A stretch of 20,870 nucleotides of DNA, taken from positions 1-20,870 of the forward strand of contig JAEMPZ010000037.1 in the NCBI GenBank assembly GCA_022759065.1, in the 5' to 3' direction. Of this stretch, positions 1 to 7,861 are shown one piece after another. This stretch comes from Acidobacteriota bacterium. GTDB lineage: Bacteria; Acidobacteriota; UBA4820; DSQY01. The translations under genes and the position numbers were made by a program. The notes below the pieces were generated by a model, which was not told the DNA's origin, did no database searches, and saw only the letters and a list, made by a program, of their open reading frames with translations. The stretch's first letter is position 1. Each line of letters opens with the position of its first letter.

Positions 1-2
1 CC

Positions 3-884
3 GGGGTGGGGCTCCGTGAGGGCCGCTACGCGGCGAGCACCGACTTCCTGGCCGAAGGCGGGGACTTTGAAACCGCTTGGGGGCCGCCAGAGGCCCTAGG
101 CTACAAGGCGCTGGCCGCCAACCTCTCGGACATAGCTTCGAGCGGGGCGGAGCCCGCGTGGTTCTTTCTCACCATAGCGATTCCCGAAGCGCTGAGCGAC
201 AGTTACGTGGAGAGGCTTCTTGCAGGAATGCGCGGCCTCTGTGTTCGAGAGGAGATTCGGCTCGCGGGGGGAGACCTGAGCCGGAGCCGTTCCGGGCTTG
301 CCATCTCAATCACGGTCCTTGGAATCCAGGAGGGCAGGCCGATGAGGCGGGACGGCGGCAGGCCCGGCGACTCCTTGTACGTTTCCGGCCCATTGGGCGG
401 GCCGAGGGCGGCGCTGGCCCGATTCCGCCGCGGCGCTCGTCTTCAATCCTTCGACATCGAGATGCCTCCGCGTGGCGCGCCTAAGCTGCTCGACCGTTTT
501 TTCCGCCCGCCGAGCCAGGCCAAGCTGGGGCTGTTTCTTTCCAGAGAGGCCGCAGCGGGCGCTTGCATGGACATTTCCGACGGCCTTGGGCGCGATCTCG
601 AAAGGTTGTGCCATGCGAGCGGATGCGGCGCCGAAATTGAGGCCGCCGCGCTTCCCGTGGAAAAGTGGGAAGGCGGCGAGGCGGGCCTGCAAGACGCCAT
701 CGAGGGCGGGGAAGAGCAGGTGCTGCTCTTCTCGGTTCCCCAATCGCGGAAGCCCGTTCTCACGCGATCTCCCGTTCCTCTGTTTGAGATAGGGCGCCTT
801 GTAAGCGGCCACGGCGTCATGCTCCTGCAGGGGGGACGGCGGACGGCCATCTCTGGGGTAGGATTTGACCATTTCGGGTCATAG
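3..884 (+). CDS. thiL: Thiamine-monophosphate kinase ThiL (5'-truncated by window edge)
   Basis: ThiL phosphorylates thiamine monophosphate to thiamine diphosphate with ATP, the last cytoplasmic step of cofactor synthesis. The reading frame is open to the window edge, so the N-terminus (probably about 20-30 residues with the first GDDAA-type metal motif) is missing. The GTG at position 6 is unlikely to be the true start. Family landmarks visible are STDFLAEGGDFE (family form is D.LVEGVHF), GYKALAANLSDIASSGAEP, the metal-binding LAGGDLSRS, and the C-terminal ACMDISDGLGRDL and GVGFDHF. These match the AIR-synthase/ThiL fold from end to end. The stop lies 7 nt before the likely ATG of the DUF2062 gene, so it probably heads or belongs to the same transcript. 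A link between thiamine synthesis and the downstream pilus genes is not implied. Confidence 0.93.
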   Translation, partial: GVGLREGRYAASTDFLAEGGDFETAWGPPEALGYKALAANLSDIASSGAEPAWFFLTIAIPEALSDSYVERLLAGMRGLCVREEIRLAGGDLSRSRSGLAISITVLGIQEGRPMRRDGGRPGDSLYVSGPLGGPRAALARFRRGARLQSFDIEMPPRGAPKLLDRFFRPPSQAKLGLFLSREAAAGACMDISDGLGRDLERLCHASGCGAEIEAAALPVEKWEGGEAGLQDAIEGGEEQVLLFSVPQSRKPVLTRSPVPLFEIGRLVSGHGVMLLQGGRRTAISGVGFDHFGS

Positions 885-891
885 CGGCCAA

Positions 892-1329
892 ATGAAGCGC
901 AAAGTTCTCGAAATGGTTCGGCTCGTCTCCGGGCTCGGCGACAGCGCGGCTAGAACAGGCGTGGCGGCGGGCGTCGGGGTTTTCATCGGCCTCTTGCCCA
1001 TAGCGCCATTTCAGACGCTCGTGGCCATAGCCGCCGCTTTCGCCCTGCGCTTGAACCGAGTGGCGGTGTTCGCTGGCACCTTAATCTGGCAGCCATTTAC
1101 CGCGCCCTTCATCCTAGGGGCCGAGCTTGCGGCTGGAAAGCTCATTCTGCCCTCCAGCTCTTTAGACCCCACATGGAAGGCGCGCTGGCTTGTTCCCATC
1201 GCGGCGGGCGCAGCCGTCTTGGCGGCCGTCGGCGGGCTGCTCGCGGGCGTGGCCGTCTTTTGGGCGAAATCATGGTTCGATAGACGAAAGACGCTCTCGC
1301 CCGTCTCTAAAGATGAGGGGCTCCTATGA
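892..1329 (+). CDS. DUF2062 small integral membrane protein
   Basis: A protein of about 145 residues with DUF2062 features: an N-terminal amphipathic stretch, then hydrophobic segments around GVAAGVGVFIGLLPIAPFQT and IWQPFTAPFILGAELAAGKL, and a last membrane segment near the C-terminus (AAGAAVLAAVGGLLAGVAVF). The family is found in many bacteria, often near lipid or glycosyltransferase genes, and has no firmly established biochemical role. I prefer the ATG at 892. A TTG at 865 gives nine extra residues and a 20-nt overlap with thiL, with GGGG 6 nt upstream, so the start is uncertain. The stop overlaps the sigma-factor start by ATGA, indicating translational coupling. Function unknown; the membrane location is inferred from hydrophobicity. 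Confidence 0.8.
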   Translation: MKRKVLEMVRLVSGLGDSAARTGVAAGVGVFIGLLPIAPFQTLVAIAAAFALRLNRVAVFAGTLIWQPFTAPFILGAELAAGKLILPSSSLDPTWKARWLVPIAAGAAVLAAVGGLLAGVAVFWAKSWFDRRKTLSPVSKDEGLL

Positions 1330-1874
1330 CCCCCGAAGAAGCCCGCGAATGGCTCAAAAGGGCTAGAAGGGGGGACGAGGTTGCCTTCTTGCGCCTCGTC
1401 GAGGCGACGCGTGACAGGCTTCTCCGCCTGGCGAAGCGCATGACCGGGCGGGAGGCGGTGGCGGAGGAGATTTTGCAGGAAAGCTATTTCGCCCTTTGGA
1501 GAACGGCTGGGCCGATCCCGGATGATCCTTCGGCTTGGCTGTACAAAGCGTGCCTCAACAGGGCCATAGACATATCGAGGCGCGAAGCCACTTTTCGGGA
1601 AGTGCCAATGGAGGGCTCGGCCTTGCCGGACGACGCCTCGCCCAACCCCGCCGAAATTGCCATGACCAAAGCGGCTTCTGATGCAATGAGCGAAGCGGCG
1701 GCGCTTCTTCCTCCCGCCGAGAGGGTGGTCTTTGCGCTAAGGGCCTACGAAGGGTTCAGCTTCGACGAAATATCTCGACGGCTCTCGATCAGCCAGAGCA
1801 CCGCCCGCAACCAGTACATGTCCGCGCGCCGCCGCATGGCGCTCGTGCTTGCAGCCAAAGGGGTGACGCCGTGA
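1326..1874 (+). CDS. ECF-family RNA polymerase sigma factor
   Basis: A 182-residue sigma factor with only regions 2 and 4, the usual layout and size of the extracytoplasmic-function group. Region 2 (about residues 20-85) contains RLVEATRDRLLRLAKRM, AEEILQESYFALWR and AWLYKACLNRAIDISRR. Region 4 (about 125-175) contains LLPPAERVVFALRAYEG, FSFDEISRRLSISQSTARN and a final basic helix, SARRRM. It would direct RNA polymerase core to a specific promoter set. The ATG overlaps the DUF2062 stop (ATGA) and has GAGGGG 5 nt upstream. The stop overlaps the next start by GTGA. No classical zinc-finger anti-sigma gene (HxxxCxxC) follows; the next gene is a small membrane protein that could take that role. 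Its position at the head of the secretion/pilus genes suggests, but does not prove, that it controls them. Confidence 0.93.
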   Translation: MTPEEAREWLKRARRGDEVAFLRLVEATRDRLLRLAKRMTGREAVAEEILQESYFALWRTAGPIPDDPSAWLYKACLNRAIDISRREATFREVPMEGSALPDDASPNPAEIAMTKAASDAMSEAAALLPPAERVVFALRAYEGFSFDEISRRLSISQSTARNQYMSARRRMALVLAAKGVTP

Positions 1875-2179
1875 CGGAAAACTCGGAGCCCTTTGCAAAA
1901 AACCAGGTTTCCTGGGAACCGTTCATGAACAGCCTCTCCAGGCGCTTTCGCCGCGAGAAACGCCTAAAAAGGCTTCGCCGCCTGGCGGTTTTGGTCTTGG
2001 CATCCGCGGCCTTTATCGGCCTGGGGATGGTCGCGGGACGCCGCCCGCCTCGGGGCAACGCCACTTTGCTGATGGCAGTGGTTCCCTCCTCTACCGCGCC
2101 GGTTTTTGACTCAAACGCCGGCTTGATCGAGGCGCTCCCAGGCGGCGTCTTTCTCATCCATTCCGGAGGCCGGTCATGA
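1871..2179 (+). CDS. Small basic single-pass membrane protein, unrecognised
   Basis: A 102-residue protein starting at GTG, with AAAGGGG about 7 nt upstream and a 4-nt overlap with the sigma-factor stop. I do not recognise the family. The N-terminal 37 residues are strongly basic (SRRFRREKRLKRLRR). One hydrophobic segment follows at about 38-56 (LAVLVLASAAFIGLGMVAG). The C-terminal part of about 45 residues is predicted to lie in the periplasm and ends in EALPGGVFLIHSGGRS. The arrangement (cytoplasmic basic domain, one membrane span, short outside part, directly after an ECF sigma gene) is that of a membrane anti-sigma factor. However, it lacks the zinc-binding anti-sigma motif and is short, so this is only an inference. 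It could equally be a pilus-associated membrane protein. Confidence 0.7.
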   Translation: MTENSEPFAKNQVSWEPFMNSLSRRFRREKRLKRLRRLAVLVLASAAFIGLGMVAGRRPPRGNATLLMAVVPSSTAPVFDSNAGLIEALPGGVFLIHSGGRS

Positions 2180-2853
2180 AAATGAAGGAGGCTGGGCTTC
2201 TTTTGGCCGCCGCGATCCCCCTCATCGTCGCCGCGCAGGAACTGGTGACTTTCAGGGTGCCGCTGAAATATCGCGACGTGCGTTCAGTGATAACAAGAGT
2301 GAGCGAAGAGGTCGGCCCGAGGGGCCAGGTCACGGTTGACCGCGCTTCCAACGCCCTATACATAAGTGACGAGAGGGAGCGCGCCGGCGCCTTGCGGGCG
2401 TTGATCGCGGCCCTCGACGTGCCCCCCCGCCGCTTCGCCCTGCAAGCTTCATTAAGCCTCTACGCGATGCCCAGGAAAACCGGCCTCTTGCGAGACGAGC
2501 CTCTCTTTACCGACGCCACTTCATTTCTCGCGGGCACGGTTCCCAGAGCCAGCGCGGCGCAGGCCATGGACATCAGGGAGGGAGGCTCTTCTCAAGCCAC
2601 CCTGATTCCGGGTTATACGCTGCGCGCCACCGCCGAAGGGTACGACCCGACAAGACGAAGGCTCGCTTTCTCCGAGCTGTCCCTGTCCATGGAATCAGCA
2701 TCCGAGAAGGCGCCCGTTTTCAGTGGCCGCGCCGTGCTCCCGGAAGGCGAACCCACGGTTTTCGTGGCTTCGCTGCCACAAACGGCCGAGGCGTGCCGCC
2801 TTTCCCTCACGCCCGTGCTTATGCCGGAAGCCAACGCGAAGGAGCGGCCCTGA
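2176..2853 (+). CDS. Exported secretin-like protein (N1/NolW-type domain, no secretin channel signature)
   Basis: A 225-residue protein with a probable signal peptide (KEAGLLLAAAIPLIVAAQ, cleavage near AAQ-E). Residues about 23-80 read like a secretin N1 (NolW) module: LVTFRVPLKYRDVRSVITRV, then VTVDRASNALYISDERE and ALRALIAALDVPPRRF. This has the usual alternation ending in the 'LDvp..' turn that precedes the secretin beta domain. The rest (GYTLRATAEGYDPTRRRLAF, FSGRAVLPEGEPTVFVASLP) faintly resembles the beta-strand order of the secretin domain. It lacks the VPxLGxIPxLG-type signature and is far too short for a channel. It is coupled to its neighbours by ATGA upstream and TGATG downstream, with GGAGG 6 nt before the ATG. 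A role as accessory periplasmic ring or docking protein for the machine is inferred; residue-level homology is weak. Confidence 0.65.
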   Translation: MKMKEAGLLLAAAIPLIVAAQELVTFRVPLKYRDVRSVITRVSEEVGPRGQVTVDRASNALYISDERERAGALRALIAALDVPPRRFALQASLSLYAMPRKTGLLRDEPLFTDATSFLAGTVPRASAAQAMDIREGGSSQATLIPGYTLRATAEGYDPTRRRLAFSELSLSMESASEKAPVFSGRAVLPEGEPTVFVASLPQTAEACRLSLTPVLMPEANAKERP

Positions 2854-4070
2854 TGCCGAAATTTGAATGCCGTCTCGGGACCGCCGCCGGCGACGTTGTC
2901 ATAAAGGAGCTCGTGGCGCCAGACGAGCGCGTCCTTCGGGGGCAATTGGAAGAGAAGGGCTACTTCATATTCGGCATACGCCCAAAGAGCGGCTTTTTGG
3001 CGGCGCTCCAAGGAGCGTCTCCGGCGAAACGAAAGGTGGGATCGAAGGAGTTCATAGTTTTCAACCAGGAATTCTCGGCGCTTCTTAAGGCCGGCCTGCC
3101 GGTATTGACGGCGCTGGAGCTCCTGCTCTCGCGCAAAAGGAACACCTTCTTCGAGAAGCTTCTGGAAGAGGTGAAAGAGGACGTGCGCTCCGGGGCGTCG
3201 CTGTCCGAAGCCTTCGCAAACCGCGGCGACGTCCTTCCGAGAATTTACCCGGCGACGATCGCCTCGGGAGAGAGAAGCGGCGAGTTGGTCACGGTGATAC
3301 AGAGATACCTCTTCTACCTGAAAACAGCCCAGGACGTGAAAAAGAAAATCGCTTCCGCCGTGATTTACCCGGCCATTCTTTTAACCCTGGCCGCGGTGCT
3401 GATAACGGTTCTAATGACGTTTATAGTTCCCAAATTCGCCCAGCTTTTCATGGGGGCCGGGGCGAAATTGCCTCTTCTTACCCGTTTAGTGCTCGGCGTT
3501 TCCAAGGTCTTCCAGTACGGATGGCCGCTGATGCTGGCCGTCGTCATCGCCGCGCCATTAACCGTTAAGGCCATCGCTTCCAGGCCGAACGGCCGCCTGA
3601 TGCTGGACCGCTTCTACCTCCGCCTTCCGCTCTTCGGGATAAACGTGCGGCGCTACAACATCGCGAACATGTGCCGCACGCTTGGAACGCTGGTGCAGGG
3701 AGGCATCCCGGTGGTCACCGCGCTTGACGTGGTGGCCGACGCGCTCGGCAACGCCTTCTACCGCGTCGGGCTGCAGGAGGCGAAGAGGCTCGTTTTGGAG
3801 GGCCAGTCGCTCTGGTCGAGCCTGGAGCGCACCGGAACAGCGACGCCGCTGGCGATAGAGATGATTGAAGTGGGAGAGTCAACCGGCGCGCTCGCCGAAA
3901 TGCTCGACCAGGTGAGCCGATTTTACGACGACGAGCTCACCACGGCGGTGGAACGCTTCATTGCGATGCTGGAGCCGGCGCTCCTGGTCGTCATGGCCGT
4001 TTTGGTGGCCATCATCGTGCTTTCCGTGTACATGCCGCTCTTTTCAATGTACAATCTCGTTGGGGGATAG
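2853..4070 (+). CDS. gspF: GspF/PilC-family inner-membrane platform protein
   Basis: The 405-residue polytopic platform protein of type II secretion / type IV pilus systems. It sits in the inner membrane and couples the cytoplasmic ATPase to pseudopilin insertion. An N-terminal cytoplasmic part (1-68) precedes two copies of the T2SSF domain. The first (about 69-193) has FNQEFSALLKAGLPVLTALE and ATIASGERSGEL; the second (about 268-398) has MCRTLGTLVQGGIPVVTAL and EMIEVGESTGALAEML. The paired 'GExSG/GExTG' motifs are diagnostic. Membrane spans lie near 168-192, 223-244 and 370-395. The ATG at 2853 overlaps the previous stop (TGATG) and has AAGGAG 8 nt upstream. A longer in-frame extension to 2793 exists but would overlap the previous gene by 60 nt and adds nothing family-like. 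The length fits the family. Confidence 0.97.
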   Translation: MPKFECRLGTAAGDVVIKELVAPDERVLRGQLEEKGYFIFGIRPKSGFLAALQGASPAKRKVGSKEFIVFNQEFSALLKAGLPVLTALELLLSRKRNTFFEKLLEEVKEDVRSGASLSEAFANRGDVLPRIYPATIASGERSGELVTVIQRYLFYLKTAQDVKKKIASAVIYPAILLTLAAVLITVLMTFIVPKFAQLFMGAGAKLPLLTRLVLGVSKVFQYGWPLMLAVVIAAPLTVKAIASRPNGRLMLDRFYLRLPLFGINVRRYNIANMCRTLGTLVQGGIPVVTALDVVADALGNAFYRVGLQEAKRLVLEGQSLWSSLERTGTATPLAIEMIEVGESTGALAEMLDQVSRFYDDELTTAVERFIAMLEPALLVVMAVLVAIIVLSVYMPLFSMYNLVGG

Positions 4071-4084
4071 GAGTAACATCGGCC

Positions 4085-5734
4085 ATGCCAGCTCAGCCCG
4101 CGGATGTCCTTGCAAACCTGCCCACGGAAGGCGAACTCCTCAACGAGGAGAAGAACGCCCGCCGCCTCGCAGAGAGCTTGAAGCTCCCCTACTTCGACCT
4201 GAAGGAGTTTCGGGCCGACCCGGCGCTATTTCAGGCCATCCCGGTGGACCTGATGTTCCGCTATACTTTCGTGCCCATCGCCGACGAGGGCGACGCCGTC
4301 ACGGTGGTGACATCCGACCCCGCCAATGTGACCATGCTCGACGAGCTCGAAGCGCACCTAAAGCGCCGAGTGCGGGTGAAGGTCGGGGCGCGTAGCGCGA
4401 TCACCGAGATACTGAAAAAGTCCGAGTCGAGCCAGCGCGTACTGGAGGAGGTCTCCGAGGACTTTCGCATGCAGATCGTCCGCGAGGACGCGCAGGACGG
4501 CGAGGAAGAGGTCGTCTCGATCGAAAAGCTCTCGGAGGACACGAGCCCCATCATCAAGCTGGTGGATTACACCGTCTTCAACGCCCTGCAAAGGCGGGCC
4601 AGCGACGTTCACGTGGAGACCGGCGACAACGAGGTGCAGATCAAGTACCGCATAGACGGCGTGCTCTATCCCGCCATGGAACCGATTGACAAGAGGTTTC
4701 ACGCGACCATCATCTCCCGCATAAAGGTCATGGCCGAGCTGGACATCGCGGAGAAGCGCGTGCCTCAGGACGGCCGGTTCAAGCTGAAGGTCAAGGGGCG
4801 CACCGTTGATTTCCGCGTCAGCATCATCCCGACGATCCATGGCGAGGATTGCGTCATCAGAATCCTGGACAAGGAATCCACGAGCGAGGAGTTCAAGAAG
4901 CTCAGCCTCGACGTGCTGGGGCTTGAGCCGGAGCTTCGGCGAAGGATCCGCCGCCACGCGGCCGAGCCTTACGGGATGCTCCTTGTCACTGGGCCCACCG
5001 GCTCCGGAAAAACGACCACGCTTTACGCGATCCTCAGCGAAATACAATCCGGCGAGTTCAAGATGATCACCATCGAGGACCCGGTCGAGTACCAGCTCAA
5101 GGGCGTCACTCAAATACCGGTCAACGAAAAGAAGGGGCTCACCTTCGCCCGCGGGCTGCGCTCGATCCTCCGCCACGACCCGGACAAGATCATGGTCGGC
5201 GAAATCAGGGACGAGGAGACGGCCAACATCGCCATTCAGTCGGCGCTGACCGGGCACCTCGTCTTCACGACGGTTCACGCCAACAACGTCGTGGACGTGC
5301 TGGGGCGCTTTCTGAACATGAAGGTCGAGCCATACAACTTCGTCTCCGCGCTCAACTGCGTGCTTGCCCAGCGGCTCGTCAGGCGCATCTGCCCCAACTG
5401 CCGCGAGAAAGTGACCTATCCAGATTCAGTTTACGAGGAGTCCAATATCCCCCTTGAAAAGGCCAGGGGCGTTGAAGTCTATGAGGGCAAGGGCTGCTTG
5501 GACTGCAACGGCACCGGCTTTAGGGGCAGAATGGCCATCGCGGAACTTTTGGACATGAGCGACAACATAAGGGAGCTCATCGTCAACCGGCGCCCTTCGA
5601 GCGAAATCAAGCGCGCCGCGAGAGAAGAGGGGATGGTTTCGCTGCGCGAAGCCGCGGTCAAGTGCTTCCTGGCGGGCGACACGACGCTGAAGGAAATAAA
5701 CAAGGTTACCTTCGTTGACGAGCCGATAAGATGA
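4085..5734 (+). CDS. gspE: GspE/PilB-family assembly ATPase
   Basis: A 549-residue hexameric ATPase that powers pseudopilus or pilus extension at the cytoplasmic face of the platform protein. An N-terminal T2SSE_N-type domain (about 20-125) is followed by the catalytic N2 and C domains. Walker A is GPTGSGKT at 303-310. The Asp-box region is MITIEDPVEYQL, Walker B is IMVGEIRDEETANIA (about 369-382), and the His box is GHLVFTTVHANN. A zinc-binding four-cysteine site is present: C436-x2-C439 (CPNC) and C471-x2-C474 (CLDC), typical of GspE/PilB and absent from PilT. The only spacing break in this part of the operon is the 14 nt after gspF. GGAG lies 11 nt before the ATG, a somewhat long distance, but no better start is available. 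The stop overlaps the PilM-like start (ATGA). Confidence 0.98.
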   Translation: MPAQPADVLANLPTEGELLNEEKNARRLAESLKLPYFDLKEFRADPALFQAIPVDLMFRYTFVPIADEGDAVTVVTSDPANVTMLDELEAHLKRRVRVKVGARSAITEILKKSESSQRVLEEVSEDFRMQIVREDAQDGEEEVVSIEKLSEDTSPIIKLVDYTVFNALQRRASDVHVETGDNEVQIKYRIDGVLYPAMEPIDKRFHATIISRIKVMAELDIAEKRVPQDGRFKLKVKGRTVDFRVSIIPTIHGEDCVIRILDKESTSEEFKKLSLDVLGLEPELRRRIRRHAAEPYGMLLVTGPTGSGKTTTLYAILSEIQSGEFKMITIEDPVEYQLKGVTQIPVNEKKGLTFARGLRSILRHDPDKIMVGEIRDEETANIAIQSALTGHLVFTTVHANNVVDVLGRFLNMKVEPYNFVSALNCVLAQRLVRRICPNCREKVTYPDSVYEESNIPLEKARGVEVYEGKGCLDCNGTGFRGRMAIAELLDMSDNIRELIVNRRPSSEIKRAAREEGMVSLREAAVKCFLAGDTTLKEINKVTFVDEPIR

Positions 5735-6645
5735 TGGACTTCGCCCGTTTATTGGAAAGCCTGCCTCCCGAATTGCCGCCAGTGGCTTTGCTGCTGGAGC
5801 CGCCAACGGCGTGCGGCTTGCGCGCCGCCAGATCGCGCGGCGGGATTTCGATCCTATCCAAGGCGGAGCAGCCTTTCGCCCCCATCTCAGAAAACCTGGA
5901 GTTGGAAAGCGCGTCCCTCGAAGCGCTGGCCACGAAGCTGCTCGCCCCTCTCGGCCAGCCTCAGCGCGCTTCCATCATCCTGGGCGATTCGCTCGTCCGA
6001 ATGCAGGTGCTCAGCCTGAGCGACTTTCCATCCAAGGAGGAAGAGCGCCAACAGGTGCTTAAGTGGCATGTAAAGAAAGTGCTTAACTGGGAGCCGGGCG
6101 ATCTTCGCATTCGCTATCACGTCTTTGAGCGCAGCGGCCAGACGGCGACGCTATGGCTCACGATGGGCTCCGAGAACCTCATACGCGCCCTGGAGGGCGC
6201 CTTCGCGAAACAGGGCTGCCACATCGGGTACATAGGGGGCGTGACGCCGGAGCTTTACGGCCTCGCCTCGCGCAAGGAGGCTCTTCCGAACGACGGCGCG
6301 GCGCTTCTGATAAACAGGACGCCCGGGGCCGTTTCGTTCCTTTTTACTGAAAGGGGCCTCCCCCAGTTTTTCAGGTGCAAGGAGCTATGGGATTCGGATG
6401 GCGACGACGCCGAGATGGTGGCCCAGGAGATTCGCCTGACCCTGGCCTACCAACGGGAGCGGCTTGGCGGCGCTCCGCTCAGGGTGGCTTTCACACGCTG
6501 CTCGCCGCCATCGCTTGCGCTGCCTCTTGAAGGGGCCGTTGGCGACAACACCGAGGTCGTTGCGCTCAGGGAAAGGCTCCCTTCGGCCGTTGAGGCCGAG
6601 AGGACCGAGATGACCCTGCCACTTTTCGGCGTCCTGGAGGAGTGA
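5731..6645 (+). CDS. pilM: PilM/GspL-like cytoplasmic assembly protein, degenerate actin-like fold
   Basis: A 304-residue soluble protein in the pilM position, between the ATPase and the PilN/PilO-like genes. In the family, PilM has an actin-like fold, binds ATP and the N-terminus of PilN, and links the ATPase to the periplasmic alignment complex. Family-like stretches are VRMQVLSLSDFP followed by EEERQQVLKWHVKKVLNWEP (the 'fP....e...a...e....lp' region), and MVAQEIRLTLAYQRERLGG (the late 'EIrrsl.yy' helix). The two phosphate loops normally read DIGxxxVK near the N-terminus and DIGAxxT in the middle. Here they read VALLLEPPTACGLR and ALLINRTPGAVSF, so nucleotide binding may be lost. It is shorter than typical PilM (about 350). 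Assignment rests on context plus weak similarity; GspL-like is the alternative. Confidence 0.75.
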   Translation: MMDFARLLESLPPELPPVALLLEPPTACGLRAARSRGGISILSKAEQPFAPISENLELESASLEALATKLLAPLGQPQRASIILGDSLVRMQVLSLSDFPSKEEERQQVLKWHVKKVLNWEPGDLRIRYHVFERSGQTATLWLTMGSENLIRALEGAFAKQGCHIGYIGGVTPELYGLASRKEALPNDGAALLINRTPGAVSFLFTERGLPQFFRCKELWDSDGDDAEMVAQEIRLTLAYQRERLGGAPLRVAFTRCSPPSLALPLEGAVGDNTEVVALRERLPSAVEAERTEMTLPLFGVLEE

Positions 6646-6647
6646 CC

Positions 6648-7220
6648 GTGAAACGCCTTCACAGCAACCTCGCGACCGCGCCGTTCATCAACAGGCGCGT
6701 TCCCGTGGCCGTCGCCGCGTCGCTGATTGGCCTCGCGCTATTGGCGACGGTTGTCAGCGTGGCCCTCTTCGGCCTTCGGGGCGGCGAGTACAGGAGCCAG
6801 CGCAAGACGCTTGAGGAGCAGCGCCTCAAGCTCGACAAGATCAACAGGGAGTTGTCCGAGGAAAAGAGGCTTCTGCAAGGCCCGGCCGTGGCGACTTACG
6901 CCTCGGAGGGCGGCTTCATGGCCCAGGTTCTCGACCATAAGAGATTCGACTGGATCGCGCTCCTGGACAGGGTGGAGGCGATCAAACCCTACGGCGCCAG
7001 GTTCACGGACGTCTCCCCGCAGCGCGACGAAAAAACCGGCTGGACTATCCGCCTTAAAGGCGAAGCCAACAACCGTGACGAGATACTCAAGCTGGAGGCG
7101 AACCTCTTTGCAAGCCCCTTTTTCCAGGAGCCGCGCCTTTTGAGGGAGGGGCGCCAGACCAACAGCCAGACGCTGCAGTTCGAGGTGTCCGCGGCGTATC
7201 TGCCAGAGGCGAAGCCATGA
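6648..7220 (+). CDS. pilN: PilN-like inner-membrane alignment protein
   Basis: A protein of about 190 residues with the PilN layout: a short cytoplasmic tail (KRLHSNLATAPFINRR, which in the family binds PilM), one membrane span (about 17-41, VAVAASLIGLALLATVVSVA), a coiled coil (about 50-72, LEEQRLKLDKINRELSEEKR) and a periplasmic ferredoxin-like domain (DWIALLDRVEAIKPYGARFT, then the IRLKGEANNRDEILKLEANL helix). I chose GTG 6648 because GGAGG at 6636-6640 is 7 nt upstream. GTG 6642, which overlaps the previous stop as GTGA, has the same ribosome site only 1 nt away. The stop overlaps the next start by ATGA. It would pair with the PilO-like protein in the periplasm. Confidence 0.82.
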   Translation: MKRLHSNLATAPFINRRVPVAVAASLIGLALLATVVSVALFGLRGGEYRSQRKTLEEQRLKLDKINRELSEEKRLLQGPAVATYASEGGFMAQVLDHKRFDWIALLDRVEAIKPYGARFTDVSPQRDEKTGWTIRLKGEANNRDEILKLEANLFASPFFQEPRLLREGRQTNSQTLQFEVSAAYLPEAKP

Positions 7221-7861
7221 ACGTCAACATTGACGCCCTCATCAGGAAAGGCTTCGTCAAGGCGGCAGTCGCGGCGCTGGCCGTGCTCCTCTTGAACATT
7301 TTTGTCTATTTCTTCGGGATCGCGAGGCTCGGCTCGGTGACGGCGTCGCAGAAGAGGGAAATTGAAACCAACAGCCAGAAAATCAAGGAACTGGAAGCGC
7401 AGCGAGACGCCGCCTCGGAGAAGGCCTCCGTCTACCGCCAAGGCTCCAAGGTGCTCCAGACGCTTGGGAGCGACTATTTCAAGACAAGGGCCGAGCGCTT
7501 CGCGCCACTGCAGAAGGATCTTCAAAAGATTCTCGAGGCCAACGGCCTTTCAAACGACAACATCGCCTACTCTTACGGAGAGGAGCCGAAGGATGCCGCA
7601 AAGGCCTCGTGGCGCCACGCGTACATTATCGTGCAGATTCCTTTGGCCGTCAGCGGCTCGTATCCTCAAGTCAAGAAGTTCATTGCCGACCTGGAAGCTT
7701 CGCCCCAGTTTTACGTCGTGGAAGACGTGAGCCTCTCCGCCTCGACCCAGGGCGCGGTGCTTCTTAACGCGCGCCTCGCTTTGAAGACCCTCTTTCTCGC
7801 CGACGGCGAAATCGTGGCGAAGGATGAAGGGGCGAAGAGCCCGAAAAAGGAGGCGTCTTGA
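7217..7861 (+). CDS. pilO: PilO-like inner-membrane alignment protein
   Basis: A 214-residue bitopic protein with the PilO architecture. A short cytoplasmic N-terminus is followed by a membrane span at about 14-36 (KAAVAALAVLLLNIFVYFFG). A coiled coil at about 48-75 (NSQKIKELEAQRDAASEKAS) precedes a periplasmic domain. That domain shows the family's KDLQKILEANGL helix, the VQIPLAVSGSYPQVKKFIAD strand-helix and FYVVEDVSLSAS. It is expected to heterodimerise with the PilN-like neighbour and hold the PilP-like lipoprotein. The lysine-rich C-terminal tail (KDEGAKSPKKEAS) looks disordered. The start overlaps the PilN stop (ATGA). The stop overlaps the next TTG start (TTGA), and AAGGAGG inside this gene's end serves that next gene. 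Confidence 0.82.
   Translation: MNVNIDALIRKGFVKAAVAALAVLLLNIFVYFFGIARLGSVTASQKREIETNSQKIKELEAQRDAASEKASVYRQGSKVLQTLGSDYFKTRAERFAPLQKDLQKILEANGLSNDNIAYSYGEEPKDAAKASWRHAYIIVQIPLAVSGSYPQVKKFIADLEASPQFYVVEDVSLSASTQGAVLLNARLALKTLFLADGEIVAKDEGAKSPKKEAS

Noticed and set aside
2793..2852. 20-codon N-terminal extension of the GspF protein
   Set aside because: Lies inside the preceding gene; ATG 2853 has AAGGAG at good distance and starts a typical GspF N-terminus.
4358..5278. 306-codon - strand open frame antisense to gspE
   Set aside because: Fully inside a strongly conserved ATPase gene; the product has no recognisable motif.
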